From positions 7,673,781 to 7,710,974 of the forward strand of contig NC_049997.1 in assembly GCF_000003815.2 (NCBI RefSeq): 37,194 bases of DNA, written 5' to 3'. The position numbers were made by a program, and so were the translations under genes. The notes under the pieces are model-generated. The model saw nothing but the letters and a program-made list of their open reading frames with translations, was not told the origin of the DNA and did no database searches. The stretch comes from Branchiostoma floridae (lineage: Eukaryota; Chordata; Leptocardii; Amphioxiformes; Branchiostomatidae). Of the stretch, positions 21,226 through 32,100 are shown piece after piece; position 1 is the stretch's first letter, and the number at the start of each line of letters is the position of its first letter.

Positions 21226-23219
21226 TGGTATACATGTAAGACAAGACACAGTGGTAAATGAACTCTAGCAAAGCTAATATTAACATTACCACTAGGACAT
21301 TTGAAAATAAAATAAGCAAAGGACAAAACAATGTGAGATCAAATAAAACAGTAGTACAGCAATGGGATGACGAATAACTTGGCATCTGAAAGGACAATAC
21401 TCTAAGCAATTGTTGATAACATTTTTCCATTCGGCATGGGCATCACCCCAGTTAAAGGAGGATCGTTTAGGTGTGCTCGCTTGTTTGTTTATGGAGATCA
21501 TGAAGACTATGCAGGCATACTGAGAAGTAAAACGACATACATGACTGAAAGTAGTCTCTGTGACACAAACTCTGCTGTCTGGGGCTGTAACTGGCGCCTC
21601 CCCGCCAGCCGAGTGTTAATGGGGTTGCAATTAGCAAGATTTAATCAGGCTAGACTGAAAGGACGTATTGTGTGGAAAAAACTTTCTTCTGGGACAATAG
21701 ACTTGAATAAACTTTATAACATCGTAGATTGATAAATGTATCCCAACTAAAGTACAACTGTCTGTCTGACTAGTGCTACTTTCATTAAGTTAATATTGCC
21801 CGCTCAGAAACAATTTCTGGAATTCTAATAAAGACTACTAAATGTAGCCTATCATCAACGACAATATGCCCTACATGTATGTACGGAGGGCCGTAAAATG
21901 ATGTTACCTCTTTTCCCACAGGCAGGCGTTGGTAGCCCAAGCCTTATCTCACACTCTGTGTGTTCCAGTCAACATTTGGAACGACAATGTCAACCGATAC
22001 CAGATACATGGGTACGTTATCTCAAAATATTTGTGGCATTATGAAAAAAAGCTATATTCACACTAGTTTCAATTAAAACAGTCTGTTATTTTAGGACAAG
22101 TAAGATGCTTATTTCTATTTTGACTTCTTTGTATTTGTTTGTATCATGGTATAGAACAAGCTGCTTGTGAGAACATCATATAATTAAGGATTACAGTCCG
22201 AACAAACAACGAGTTCTAAATTTTAACGCGTTGTTATAGCATGACCTTCACATCGCTTGACCAACAATTAAACCAATCATTCAACAACCATGTAGACACA
22301 TGTTTCCTGAAACACGTAGCTGCAACTGCTAAGTTAGGTCGAACAAAACAGGATTTTAATCCATTAATCATATGTTCAAAGTAAGATTCCATCCGCCATA
22401 TCATATGTAGTGTTCTACGACATGGGACACATCAAACGTTAAATATTTTGTTTCTATGTTAAAGGATCCAGGCATAGATCCCTATGTGGAAGACGTGGTT
22501 GAATACAGCACATTACCAAAGACTCAGCCGAAGAGGACAACGGCCAACTGGCTTTCTCAAGTTTCCCTTCCGTCTGCACAAAACGTGTCAGCTAACCTAA
22601 CAAAATCCACTAAACTGAAATCTAAGTCTAGCGAGGAGTACATGCGGGAGATGCAAATGCATATTGCTGATGGATATGCAAAGGGTAGGTGTTTGAACTT
22701 AAGTCCTTTTGACATAAATGCTATCATTACCACCTCTATTTTGTATACAATTAAAAGATGAGCCCACTGGGTGTCAGAGACTCTTTTATTGTCATATTGT
22801 CGCCTGACTTGCGTCATTTATCTTTAAAAGAAACCTAAGTCAAAACAAGCGGTTATTATCTTTATCAAACTATGTTTATCGTATTACTAATAGTAACGTT
22901 TATTGTTTACACAGTTCTTTCCGCAGATGCTGCAGAGCACTTGGCTGCGACGCTGGGGCCGTCTTGGAGGCAAGTGGCAAAGCGTCTCGGTGTAGAGCAG
23001 CACCAGATTGATCACATATGGAATGAGAATAGACAGGATTTTGAAAGGCAAACATTCAAAATGCTGTCATGCTGGCAAAGGAACAAAACAGGCACGGCTA
23101 CGATTTCTGAACTGTATGACGCTCTTTTGGCTTGCAATGAGGACAAATTATGCAACCAGCTGAAGGCAATGGAAAATGATCCGTCCAAATCTTTAGAAAC
23201 GAAAGTTTATTGTGCGTAA
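17759..23219 (+). CDS. Gene D: TNF-receptor-superfamily death receptor
   Basis: Type I membrane receptor predicted to bind a TNF-family ligand and signal through a cytoplasmic death domain. Exons: 17759-17797, 18190-18244, 18531-18797, 19049-19127, 20174-20286, 20529-20708, 21119-21171, 21922-22011, 22465-22684, 22927-23219; 462 residues, frame intact. The signal peptide core is LQFLLLVVI (residues 5-13). TNFR cysteine-rich domains span about 27-172 with family phrases CAPCPDGTY, CKRCPRGFYSN and CRPWTNC. A membrane segment is at about 203-226, followed by basic RKCRKG. The juxtamembrane tail is Ser-rich and has SSEE (347-350), which fits the loose TRAF-binding pattern. The death domain is about 367-440 (SWRQVAKRLGV, IDHIWNEN, FKMLSCW). 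Several N-glycosylation sequons lie in the ectodomain. The start is the only ATG giving the signal peptide. The exact vertebrate counterpart is not assigned. Confidence 0.9.
19198..20064. mobile_element. mariner-like non-autonomous element with long inverted arms
   Basis: Termini are CGAGGGGTGATCAATAAGTT on the left and the inverted match ending in CCCCTCG on the right, flanked by TA at 19196-19197 and 20065-20066. Terminus sequence and TA duplication fit the mariner group (inference). Arms of roughly 350-440 bases pair across almost the whole element. Near the centre (about 19654-19719) sits a third, direct copy of the right end. No transposase is present. It lies in gene D intron 4. Confidence 0.82.
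21188..21735 (-). mobile_element. Retroposon 3' end, minus orientation, with 36-base poly(T)
   Basis: A run of 36 T (21188-21223) is followed on plus by ATTGG, so on minus the sequence reads CCAATAAA directly into poly(A): the 3' signature of a reverse-transcribed insertion. The adjoining few hundred bases belong to no gene D exon and are presumably its body. The distal boundary is not defined. It begins 16 bases after the exon 7 splice donor (21172). Confidence 0.6.
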
Positions 23220-24481
23220 ATATGCTTCCTTTGGTGAAAGAAGCTAGCATTGTCTGTATTGGTTATTTACATTAAGGGGACTTAATATAATAAGTTGACA
23301 ACTTCTACACTTTTAAAATGGGGCAAGAGTTGAGGCAGGTGAGGCTGTCTTCTACATGTGGATACTGAACGTTACATATGTTATGATTGTTATGAAATGT
23401 AATGAAAAGTGGTAGATATAACATCAATATGGATTTATAGCGTTCTGTGTATAAAGTATATCATTTTTTAAAAATCACTAGCATAAATGAGTGATATACT
23501 ACACTGTATATCATCTTAATCATTTTGGCTACTGCTATAGTGTACAGATTTATAACATGGTTTTAATTCACCCTGATGACCTGGAGCTCAAGGGACTAGG
23601 TAGGTAGGTCTTATCTCCTCTAGGACATTTTAGACTTATTTATCACTGTCTCTAAGAGACAGCCCGGCCAATGAGTTTCACTTGCACTATGATGCATAAT
23701 AGTCTTTAATGTAGAATACAAACTTCATATTCATCCAGTCATAAACAAGATTGTGTCCACTTTCTGTAAATAAGTCAAGGTTTTAGATACAAATCATCTA
23801 CCATATACAATTTAACAACTTTATAAATCATGTACATTCCACATGCATGAAGCTAGCAAGGCCATGACTTGTCAACTTGGAAGATCACTGTACTCTGTCA
23901 ATATTTGAACACTTTGAATGCCTGCCCAGCATAGTTGCAACTTCAAATAATCAATGGACTTAAATATCTGTATTTCTATATTTCATGGACTGGTCCATAA
24001 TGTGGTTTACCAGTTTAAGTTTCCATGGTCAATAAACTACTTAACAAAAGCATTTCTCATCTTTTGTGTGTACACATTGACTGCAACTTAACTCATAAAT
24101 TTGCTTTAAGAAAATGTTTGGAGCAACATATACATAAAATGCTACAATATAATAAACAATATACTTTTAAAGTATAGTTTCTTATAACTCTCAAAAAAAT
24201 ACAACAGCAAGCCTTTGGCCTTGTAAGAATCAAAATGCTATTTTGCATCATATCACATACATGTCTAGGTACTGTGCAAGTACTAGTACCTTACTAACAG
24301 GCTTGGATTCTGATGGATGGGTCCTTTCTATACACCCATTATACAAGCATTATACAACACCAAATTCCTGTTGACCAGCTGCAGTCTTAGACTCTGAATC
24401 TGAAGACTATGAAGAAGATGCATCTTAGAGGGAATGACTGGTACCTAAATTAGCCTGCAGTTGGTTAATCAGTTTCGAAAG
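23220..24481. other. Convergent 3' intergenic region between genes D and B
   Basis: AT-rich, with no coding exon seen. It should hold the 3' UTRs of gene D (plus) and gene B (minus). Confidence 0.6.
24031..24036 (+). terminator. Candidate poly(A) signal for gene D
   Basis: First AATAAA found downstream of the gene D stop, about 810 bases away. A nearer variant signal cannot be excluded. Confidence 0.3.
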
Positions 24482-27400
24482 TTAGCTAGGGGGGTCTCTC
24501 CTAAATCTATTATATAACTCCAGTCTCTTTCGTGCAATCAACTCTCCATACAGTTCACTGATTGGTCTATCACCAGTTTTACCTTCCTCATACTGCTCTA
24601 ACATCTTTCTAATGTCTTTATCGAGGTCCTGAGCTGCCTCATTAATGATGTGATCTATTTCTGGCCCAGTGATCCCAGCTGCCCGGGCCAGAGGTACCCA
24701 GTCTGGGCCAGGCCCCGCTGGGTTACTGAGATGATGGGCAAGTCCTGTGAAAAGGCCTGGAAGAGAAAAAATAATGGGAAATTATCATCATGCTGTCTTC
24801 ACAAATCTAGCCTAAAAAACACTCGACCAATAGTGATTTCCATAAGAACATAGCTCAATGATTGATGAGGAAACAGTCTCACGAAACTTCAATCAATAAA
24901 TTCAAATCTAAAAAATAGACTGTTGTCAAAGTCATTTGTACAAAATTACTGCTGTTACAAAAGCTAGTTCTCAACCTTGAATCAAGAAGGAAAACACAAC
25001 TTTCTTGTGAGAAAATTATGAGGGTAGGATGTCACGGACAACATTATAGTGCATTAAGTAGATTTCTGAAAAGGTCAACTTTAACAACAGAAGTAATAAC
25101 ACAGCTGGAAATTAGAGTTGAGAAAAAAAATCAGAAACACTTACTTTTTGCCACACTGTCCCTAATTGCAACTCGCACCTTCCTCTCGTATGCCTCATCC
25201 CCTGACGAGCTTTCTGCATCAGACTCTACATCACTTGTAGGCAGCGGACTGAAGGACTCTGATCTCCCACCAACAGCACCCAAGGCTTCTAACCCATCCG
25301 AGTCATGCGCGCTCTCTTGGACTGGGAAACTCAATTCGTCACTAGGCACACGCACCATTGCTGTTCTTGCGATTTCTTCTATATCAGGAATGTGTTCACT
25401 GTCTTCAGGTGGATCTGATATTTGTTTCACACTTGTTTCTTCTTCATCTTCCTGTTCTGTTCTTAGTCCCTTAGGCTCAGACTGTGGACCAGCATCACAT
25501 GGCCCATCTGGCACATGTTCTGTAGACTGTTCCTCAGCCTCTTGTAGCTCTTCAGCTAAAGTCTGTGGAGGCACAGAAGATTCTGCAGCATCTTCTGTCA
25601 AGGATGACTGGCTGTCTGCATCTTCCTTAAGGGGAGGAGTTGGATGGAGTGCTACTTCAAGACCTCCGGTCTGTTGAGGAACAGAACAAGGCTAATTGGA
25701 CCCTGTTTGCTAACTTGAAATACTCGATTCCATTTAATCTGACACACAGATCCACATGCAGATAGTCTGTCAGAGAATGATAAACTAGAAATCATATTGA
25801 TGCAAATGTACATTGTATGTATTGTTACAGTAGTGCAATAAATAGGGTGAACTTCATTCCTAAACATATCTCATAATGTAGATCATTCACCTTTTTTCAG
25901 TGAATATGTACATTACAGAAATCAAAGAATCAGTAGCTTCATGAATACCTTGAATACTGGATCCATAGGTGGACTAACTTCTTGGCTACCCCTCGGAAGC
26001 AATGGTACAGTCTCATCATTGGGTGAAACTAAAAAAAATGCACAAAAAAGTTTAATACCTATGAATGGATTTTCCCTAATCAAGTGTTTACCATTTCTCT
26101 CCTTACAAATGTAATAAACTGAACACTGATCGTTTTTTTCTTTGTAAACAATGAATAAATAAAAATGTTTACTGTAGTACGTACCCGTATATTCCAAGGA
26201 ATCTTCCTCAGAGGGGGGTGGTTGAGATTGACTGATTAGGGATCTTTGTTTAGGCCTTACAGCTGCAGTTTGAATAGATGACGACTGCATTTCTGTTTTC
26301 CTTCTGCCACCAATATCTTCCCTTGACTCTGCTCTTAATGAGTGTTCTTGTAAGTCTACATGAGGTTCAGCCTGTTCACAAGATTCTTCCTGACCTAAGT
26401 GGGACATTTCTTCAATACCTGAAATGCACAGTAGGTGGTTGAATGCAACTTAATCTTACAAACATAAACTTTCTTCACTGTTTTCGTTGTGAAATGACAA
26501 CAAATGACTTTGACTTGACTACCATGACATAGTTTTAGGATCAGCTACAAATTACATTGGCAAGAAATCAAGGTTGAATCTCAATATATCTAAAAGACCT
26601 TGATTTTAAGCAGTACATACCTTCATTTAAAGCAGAATTTTCCCCAATGACAAGTACTTCATGTGCTGTCCTTTCCAACAGGGATGCTGTTTCAACTGTT
26701 GTTTCTTTTGTAATCATTTTCTTGATTACTATCAGACATTTTAGATCTATCAATCCGATGGCAAGTGCTATACAGGTTAATACCAAACCAACGGATGTAA
26801 TACCAAATAGTGCATCTATTCGTGTGATGACGTCAATTGGTGTCCCTGAAAAGAATATCACAAAGAGATGAAGTGATACGTCATTGGAAACTGTTCCATA
26901 ACACAGTTCTAGTATTTGACATTGTGTATTTTGCACAATGAAGCTAAATCTTAGAAAGAAATCTACTGATGCCAGACACAAAACTATTAGACAAAAATAA
27001 AGTACAATGAAGTTGAAATAGTGATGCTTTGAAAGCCAAAGACTGTGCATTATTCTCTTGGTGATGCTATACACCAACTGTGATTTACTTTAAGTATTAA
27101 CTACTCACATGTCTTGGATGGCATAGTGGCCTTGTGAGGGTTGTTGACTCAAGTACTGAGTTTGAATCTCTGACAAATGTTGTAAAATGTTGTGCTCTTG
27201 AAACACGAAAGGAAGTCTACATTCCATTTTCTCACAGTAGTCAGGCGAAAATGCTTTGTTTAGGATTGTCTCTGAGATAGAATATTAAATGAAGGTCCCT
27301 CGGATGAAATGTTAAATACTTTTCAGTTCAAATGTTTTACTCTCCAAGCAGAGGTTAGGCTCCGGCTGTTTTGTAACGTTTTTTTAGTCGTTTTTATCGG

Positions 27401-28955
27401 GCTTTCTATTTTGTCATTTTTTTTGTTGTGTCCTATGTTAGGTTTTGACAGGGCAAGATATAAAAAAAATAGAAAGCCCGATAAAACGANNNNNNNNNNN
27501 NNNNNNNNNNNNNNNNNNNNNNNNNNNNNNNNNNNNNNNNNNNNNNNNNNNNNNNNNNNNNNNNNNNNNNNNNNNNNNNNNNNNNNNNNAGAATTCTTGT
27601 TAAAATGGGGCATGCTAAGGCTTTTGTAGTGTGAAAAAATTTCTCAGATAGGTCACAATTGATGACTATGGCCACATGTGACCTAGAAGATTATAATCCC
27701 TGGTCAACTTCAACTTTATGCTAGTCAGAAAATCAGCCAACATGGGTAAGGGGCATCCAGTTAGTTAGTTATGGTGGTACTACACCCATCTTCCATTCTT
27801 CAGAGAGAAACCTGTACACCATTTTATTGTAAATAATGGTATACCGAGCATTGCAAATGTTACTGCAAACTGTATGGAAGTTTCTACACATCACTTACCT
27901 TTTGTACTGCCTTGCCCGGGTGGACATGTTTTTCTTTTCACACACTTATTTTCACCAATCCTGCAAAAATATGATCATTGACGCTGTAAAATTGCTCAAG
28001 ACTGTAGAAAAAGTAGAGTGATAGCTGTGTTAGATTTGCAAGATTATCAAATTGGGACTATGTAAGGACAGCATACAATCATATAAATATATACATGTAT
28101 AAGGTATAAGGTCACTGTGTATGACGCCACTAATCTTTTCACGATCAAGAACCCAAGAACATACTTGTTGATAAGTGTATGGGTGACTCCTAAGCTGGGT
28201 TGAAAACATAAGACATGGTAAAGCCACAAAGCTATAGCTAATATCAGCTATAAAAAAATTTGCACCCAGATAGTTTGATTGAAAAAAGACTGCCATACTA
28301 GTTCTTAATTTTATGAATTTGCTCAATAATACTTGCAGTCATTTGACTCACTTTATAGCCCCATGCTCACAGTGGCACACAGCATCATGTGTTCTGTCAC
28401 CTGGCTGCACTGGTTCCTTTATCTGATAGGGGGCATCACAAGATATCTTGTGAGGATGACAGGATCGTGCATGGTTAGGTTTTCTGCGGTAGGTTCCTTC
28501 TGGGCAGGGAGTGCAGGTAGCTGTGTCCAGTTGTCCTGGCACACAGGCTACCTCCATAAAGGTGCCTGATAAATGGGAGGATATGTCAGTTGATAATGTA
28601 ATATCTAAATCAATCAAACTGTAGTACAAGTATCAAATACCCATGTGCTGCATACTAATATAATTATGTACTACTAGTACAATGATGCTTGTCTTGCTCA
28701 TGTTCAATGTAGTGTTCTTTGGATTCAAAATCTACATTGATTCTGGAAATCTGTGAATGAAGACTTATTCCTTATCATGGGTGACTATCATTAAAAAAAT
28801 ACTTTGTCCTATCTGTTAGTTTAAGTACTGATCATGATCATGATATACATACCTGCAGGACAACGATGACACTCGAGTGTTGTGTTGCGTTGGTCCACTG
28901 ACACCAAAGGCACAGGTGAACTGGACACCACAAGGATAGCCACCCAAATGCTTAT
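24482..28955 (-). CDS. Gene B: TNF-receptor-type death receptor, 5' exon not found
   Basis: Minus-strand exons: 28955-28853, 28565-28352, 27960-27899, 26845-26621, 26418-26185, 26028-25949, 25670-25145, 24756-24482; 572 residues without the first exon, phases consistent. The first exon listed carries a signal-peptide core (ISIWVAILVVSSS) but no ATG; it enters in phase 0, so a short upstream ATG exon is needed, as in gene D. The ectodomain has about two TNFR cysteine-rich units (CHRCPAGTF, CTPCPEGTY, CPPGQGSTK). A membrane segment lies at about residues 139-161. The tail contains PSEE (270-273, TRAF-like pattern), acidic dileucine ETVPLL (285-290), and a long acidic exon (307-481). The death domain is at about 483-560. 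Compared with gene D it lacks the membrane-proximal unit; a 100-base gap lies in that intron. The tail and death domain are near-identical to gene A. Confidence 0.82.
27388..27489. repeat. Inverted repeat abutting an assembly gap
   Basis: TCGTTTTTATCGGGCTTTCT (27388 onward) is matched in inverted form by AGAAAGCCCGATAAAACGA (27471-27489), with a loop of about 50 bases. The right arm ends exactly at the first N. It is probably a small foldback element or an assembly-breaking palindrome. Confidence 0.7.
27490..27589. other. Assembly gap (100 N)
   Basis: Exactly 100 N, the conventional placeholder for a gap of unknown size. It falls in the gene B intron between the last cysteine-rich exon and the membrane exon. 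Confidence 0.98.
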
Positions 28956-29740
28956 CTGCAAAACAAAGATTGGTATAGAACAAATTATGGTCTAACAACA
29001 GCAGCTGTTTCATCTAATATATGTTATGGTTAAGGATATTGACTTTTCTACGTAAGCCACATAACTGCGTGCATGCATGCATATAATTGCTAACCAAATT
29101 TCTTCAATGAAAGGAACTTCATACCAGAGGTAAATTATTTTAATGTGAGAGTATTGTCTTCTGTTTACAAAACCACAAAAGTTCTTACAGCTTGTCTGGG
29201 TACAATAAATGTCATACTTTAGCTGTGTTTCAAGTATATATTTGTGTTTCAAACAATTCAGCAGTACAGTGCAGTAAAAAAAAAAACCTTTGCGATGTTA
29301 CAACTTCATGGTATGATAAGGTCACTTAACCCAAACTGCAAAAAACACTGCAATACTGTACAGGTGTAACTGAGCTTACATTTACAAAGACGGGGTCAAC
29401 AAAAGGTGAATGTTAACAATCTTGATAAATGACCTGGCTGTGCTGTTACAAGGGTTGTGGTATATGTAACATTATAGCTATGCTTGCTATGTGGTCTCAT
29501 GCCTAATTTAAGTTTCCTTGTGTTTTGTATACATGGTAACACTACCCTATCACTTGGATGAAATTCTGCTGGTTCATTGTTAGGGTTAGACCCCAAGCCC
29601 CAACTCAGACATGTTGTATTATGACTATACGAGGCATTGCATTTGTCATATCCTGGAGGTAATTGCCATATAAGGTGAGGCGGGCATCCCAGTGTATGAG
29701 AAAGCTTCAAGCATAAGCCTGAGGCATCATATGTTTGCAC

Positions 29741-29784
29741 ATAAAAGAACTCAACACTCATGGAGAAGAGTAGGGGTGACCCGG
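29741..29784. repeat. Second copy of the 2937-2979 repeat core
   Basis: ATAAAAGAACTC, then GGAGAAGAGTAGGGGTGACC, match the core at 2937-2979 in the same orientation. The minus-strand frame across it (29396-29761) is best explained as repeat sequence, not a gene. Confidence 0.5.
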
Positions 29785-30148
29785 TTGATGTAACGTAACT
29801 TGAATCCTTCTCTGTCTAGAGTTTCAGTTAATGAAACACACCAGTTAACGACACACAGATGTTGATTTCCTTTGTTCTGATTGGCAGAAAACTGGCCTAA
29901 ATCACACAAAAATTGCTTTTTTCGGAAGGTATTCTGAACTGCACAAGAGTCATTCCAAATGACCCTCAGTGCATGTGTGCAGCATTGTCTGAAACAGTTG
30001 GTTGTTGACCTGTGACCCTGTGAATGTTCATATTGATCTAATGCAGGTTCAAAGTTCAGGTGATAAAGGTATACATCAGACCTAGTTATTATTTGTCATG
30101 ACAAATTTGCAACTCATCTGCATGCAGTAGTATATGCAGCCATAATAC

Positions 30149-30169
30149 AGTCAGGGGATTCCCCTGACT
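30149..30169. promoter_or_regulatory. Perfect palindromic kappaB-type site
   Basis: GGGGATTCCCC at 30154-30164 is a full match to the NF-kappaB consensus GGGRNWYYCC. It sits in a perfect 21-base odd palindrome (arms AGTCAGGGGA / TCCCCTGACT). It lies about 1.2 kb upstream of the first recognised gene B exon. Function is inferred. Confidence 0.4.
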
Positions 30170-31228
30170 AATATCACCTGACTTGCTATTGGGAGCTTTA
30201 AAAATGGCTGCCAAAACATTGCGTCATATGTTCATGTCGCACTGTTTTGCACAAGCTGAAACCTTACTTTCTAAATCTAAGGATAAATTTCACTTCCAAC
30301 CAAATTGCTCTATCATGTCAAGGTTTTTGCTTAAAATTTTATGACACTCAAGTGATATCAGTACCAACATACACATGTACAAGTACTCAAAGGCAACAAT
30401 GACCTTTGGTATGGCTTTACCCAACAGAACACAAAGACCATAGCAACATAAGGACACATTAACAATGCATGTTGTATGCCATGTTCTTGTTCCTTTTGAA
30501 TACTATAATGACATATTTCATGGTTTAATTACTATAATTGGGGATTACGTACTAGATAGGAGGTAGAATGAGATGTAGAAAGTGGCCTTTAACTGAGCGC
30601 CAATAGGGAACTCGTGCGGTGACGACTCAAAGAGGTGCGTAGGCTACAATGAAAGGATTGTTACCGGAAGGACATATGACTCATCACAGGTGAGGTATTT
30701 AACAACGTAAAGACTTACAAATACATGATTGTGTACATGAGACCCCACCTTAGATCGTATTTCACTTCAGAATTGGTATCTCAAAATCTACACTACAGTC
30801 TTGGTGACCAAATGCAGTCTTTACTTTATACTATAGTAAACTTTTGTACAATTCTTACATCTCAGTGATGACTGACTTCAAGGTCAACTCCACCCCCACC
30901 TTGCCCTAAAGGTTAGCCCAAATTACTGTTCGAACTTTTACATTTGACCCCAAATTCCAACCCCCACACCCACACCATGTGAGTACCATGTGGTTTCTTT
31001 TAGAGAACTTCCTTGTATCGAAATCAAGTCTTTTACATTTTGATCGAAAAAAAAAAAAAAAATCAAATATAGTCAATCATAGAATTCTTTTGTTGGTAAA
31101 TTAACGTTAATACGCCCTGGACTTAAAATTTGAATAAATCACTGCAATACAGACTCTCACTAGTTTCAGTCAAGAATTTGGACCAAAGTTGCATTAATAC
31201 GTTAGAGCAAAAAACGATTACAACATGT

Positions 31229-31834
31229 NNNNNNNNNNNNNNNNNNNNNNNNNNNNNNNNNNNNNNNNNNNNNNNNNNNNNNNNNNNNNNNNNNNNNNNN
31301 NNNNNNNNNNNNNNNNNNNNNNNNNNNNNNNNNNNNNNNNNNNNNNNNNNNNNNNNNNNNNNNNNNNNNNNNNNNNNNNNNNNNNNNNNNNNNNNNNNNN
31401 NNNNNNNNNNNNNNNNNNNNNNNNNNNNNNNNNNNNNNNNNNNNNNNNNNNNNNNNNNNNNNNNNNNNNNNNNNNNNNNNNNNNNNNNNNNNNNNNNNNN
31501 NNNNNNNNNNNNNNNNNNNNNNNNNNNNNNNNNNNNNNNNNNNNNNNNNNNNNNNNNNNNNNNNNNNNNNNNNNNNNNNNNNNNNNNNNNNNNNNNNNNN
31601 NNNNNNNNNNNNNNNNNNNNNNNNNNNNNNNNNNNNNNNNNNNNNNNNNNNNNNNNNNNNNNNNNNNNNNNNNNNNNNNNNNNNNNNNNNNNNNNNNNNN
31701 NNNNNNNNNNNNNNNNNNNNNNNNNNNNNNNNNNNNNNNNNNNNNNNNNNNNNNNNNNNNNNNNNNNNNNNNNNNNNNNNNNNNNNNNNNNNNNNNNNNN
31801 NNNNNNNNNNNNNNNNNNNNNNNNNNNNNNNNNN
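31229..31834. other. Assembly gap (606 N)
   Basis: Run of 606 N between genes B and C. Translations across it are meaningless. It could hide the first exon of gene B. Confidence 0.98.
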
Positions 31835-32100
31835 TGAAACGTTTGAAATTTCAATATGATAATTGTGTCTTCTTCCATTTAATATGCAGCGCATTAGTAT
31901 GAACTTGTATGAACTACTCGGTCACTGCCGAATCTGCGGTGTGAATGTCGTTCTGATTTATAAAACCCCTGGTTACAAATAACTTACCTGCAACGTTTAT
32001 ATGTTACATAACGGTTAACGTACACGGACGTTTAGTTAACATTAAAAAGATAAATGTCACGTGTAGTCCTATAATGGAACAGAGCAGGTCTATAGAATTT

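Larger units (their letters stand above)
28956..31228. other. Region upstream of gene B
   Basis: No exon was identified with confidence. It should contain the gene B first exon and promoter unless these lie in the 606-base gap. It contains a dispersed repeat core near 29741 and a palindromic kappaB-type site near 30154. A run of about 16 A occurs near 31047. Confidence 0.5.

Noticed and set aside
21436-21732. Plus-strand frame of 98 codons after the poly(T) tract
   Set aside because: It lies within the minus-oriented retroposon insertion and has no recognisable domain.
25018-25677. Plus-strand open frame of 219 codons, Ser-rich
   Set aside because: It is the antisense shadow of the gene B tail exon 25670-25145, which has matched splice sites, consistent phase and a near-identical partner in gene A.
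26568-27077. 169-codon minus frame as a stand-alone membrane protein
   Set aside because: Only 26845-26621 is coding, as the gene B membrane exon; the rest is flanking intron lying outside the AG and GT splice signals.
29396-29761. Minus-strand frame of 121 codons, as a possible gene B first exon or separate gene
   Set aside because: It overlaps a dispersed repeat core also found near 2937, has no signal-peptide character and no phase-0 donor that I could link to 28955.
31123-31902. Open frames on both strands spanning 31123-31902
   Set aside because: They consist almost entirely of N in the 606-base gap and carry no sequence information.
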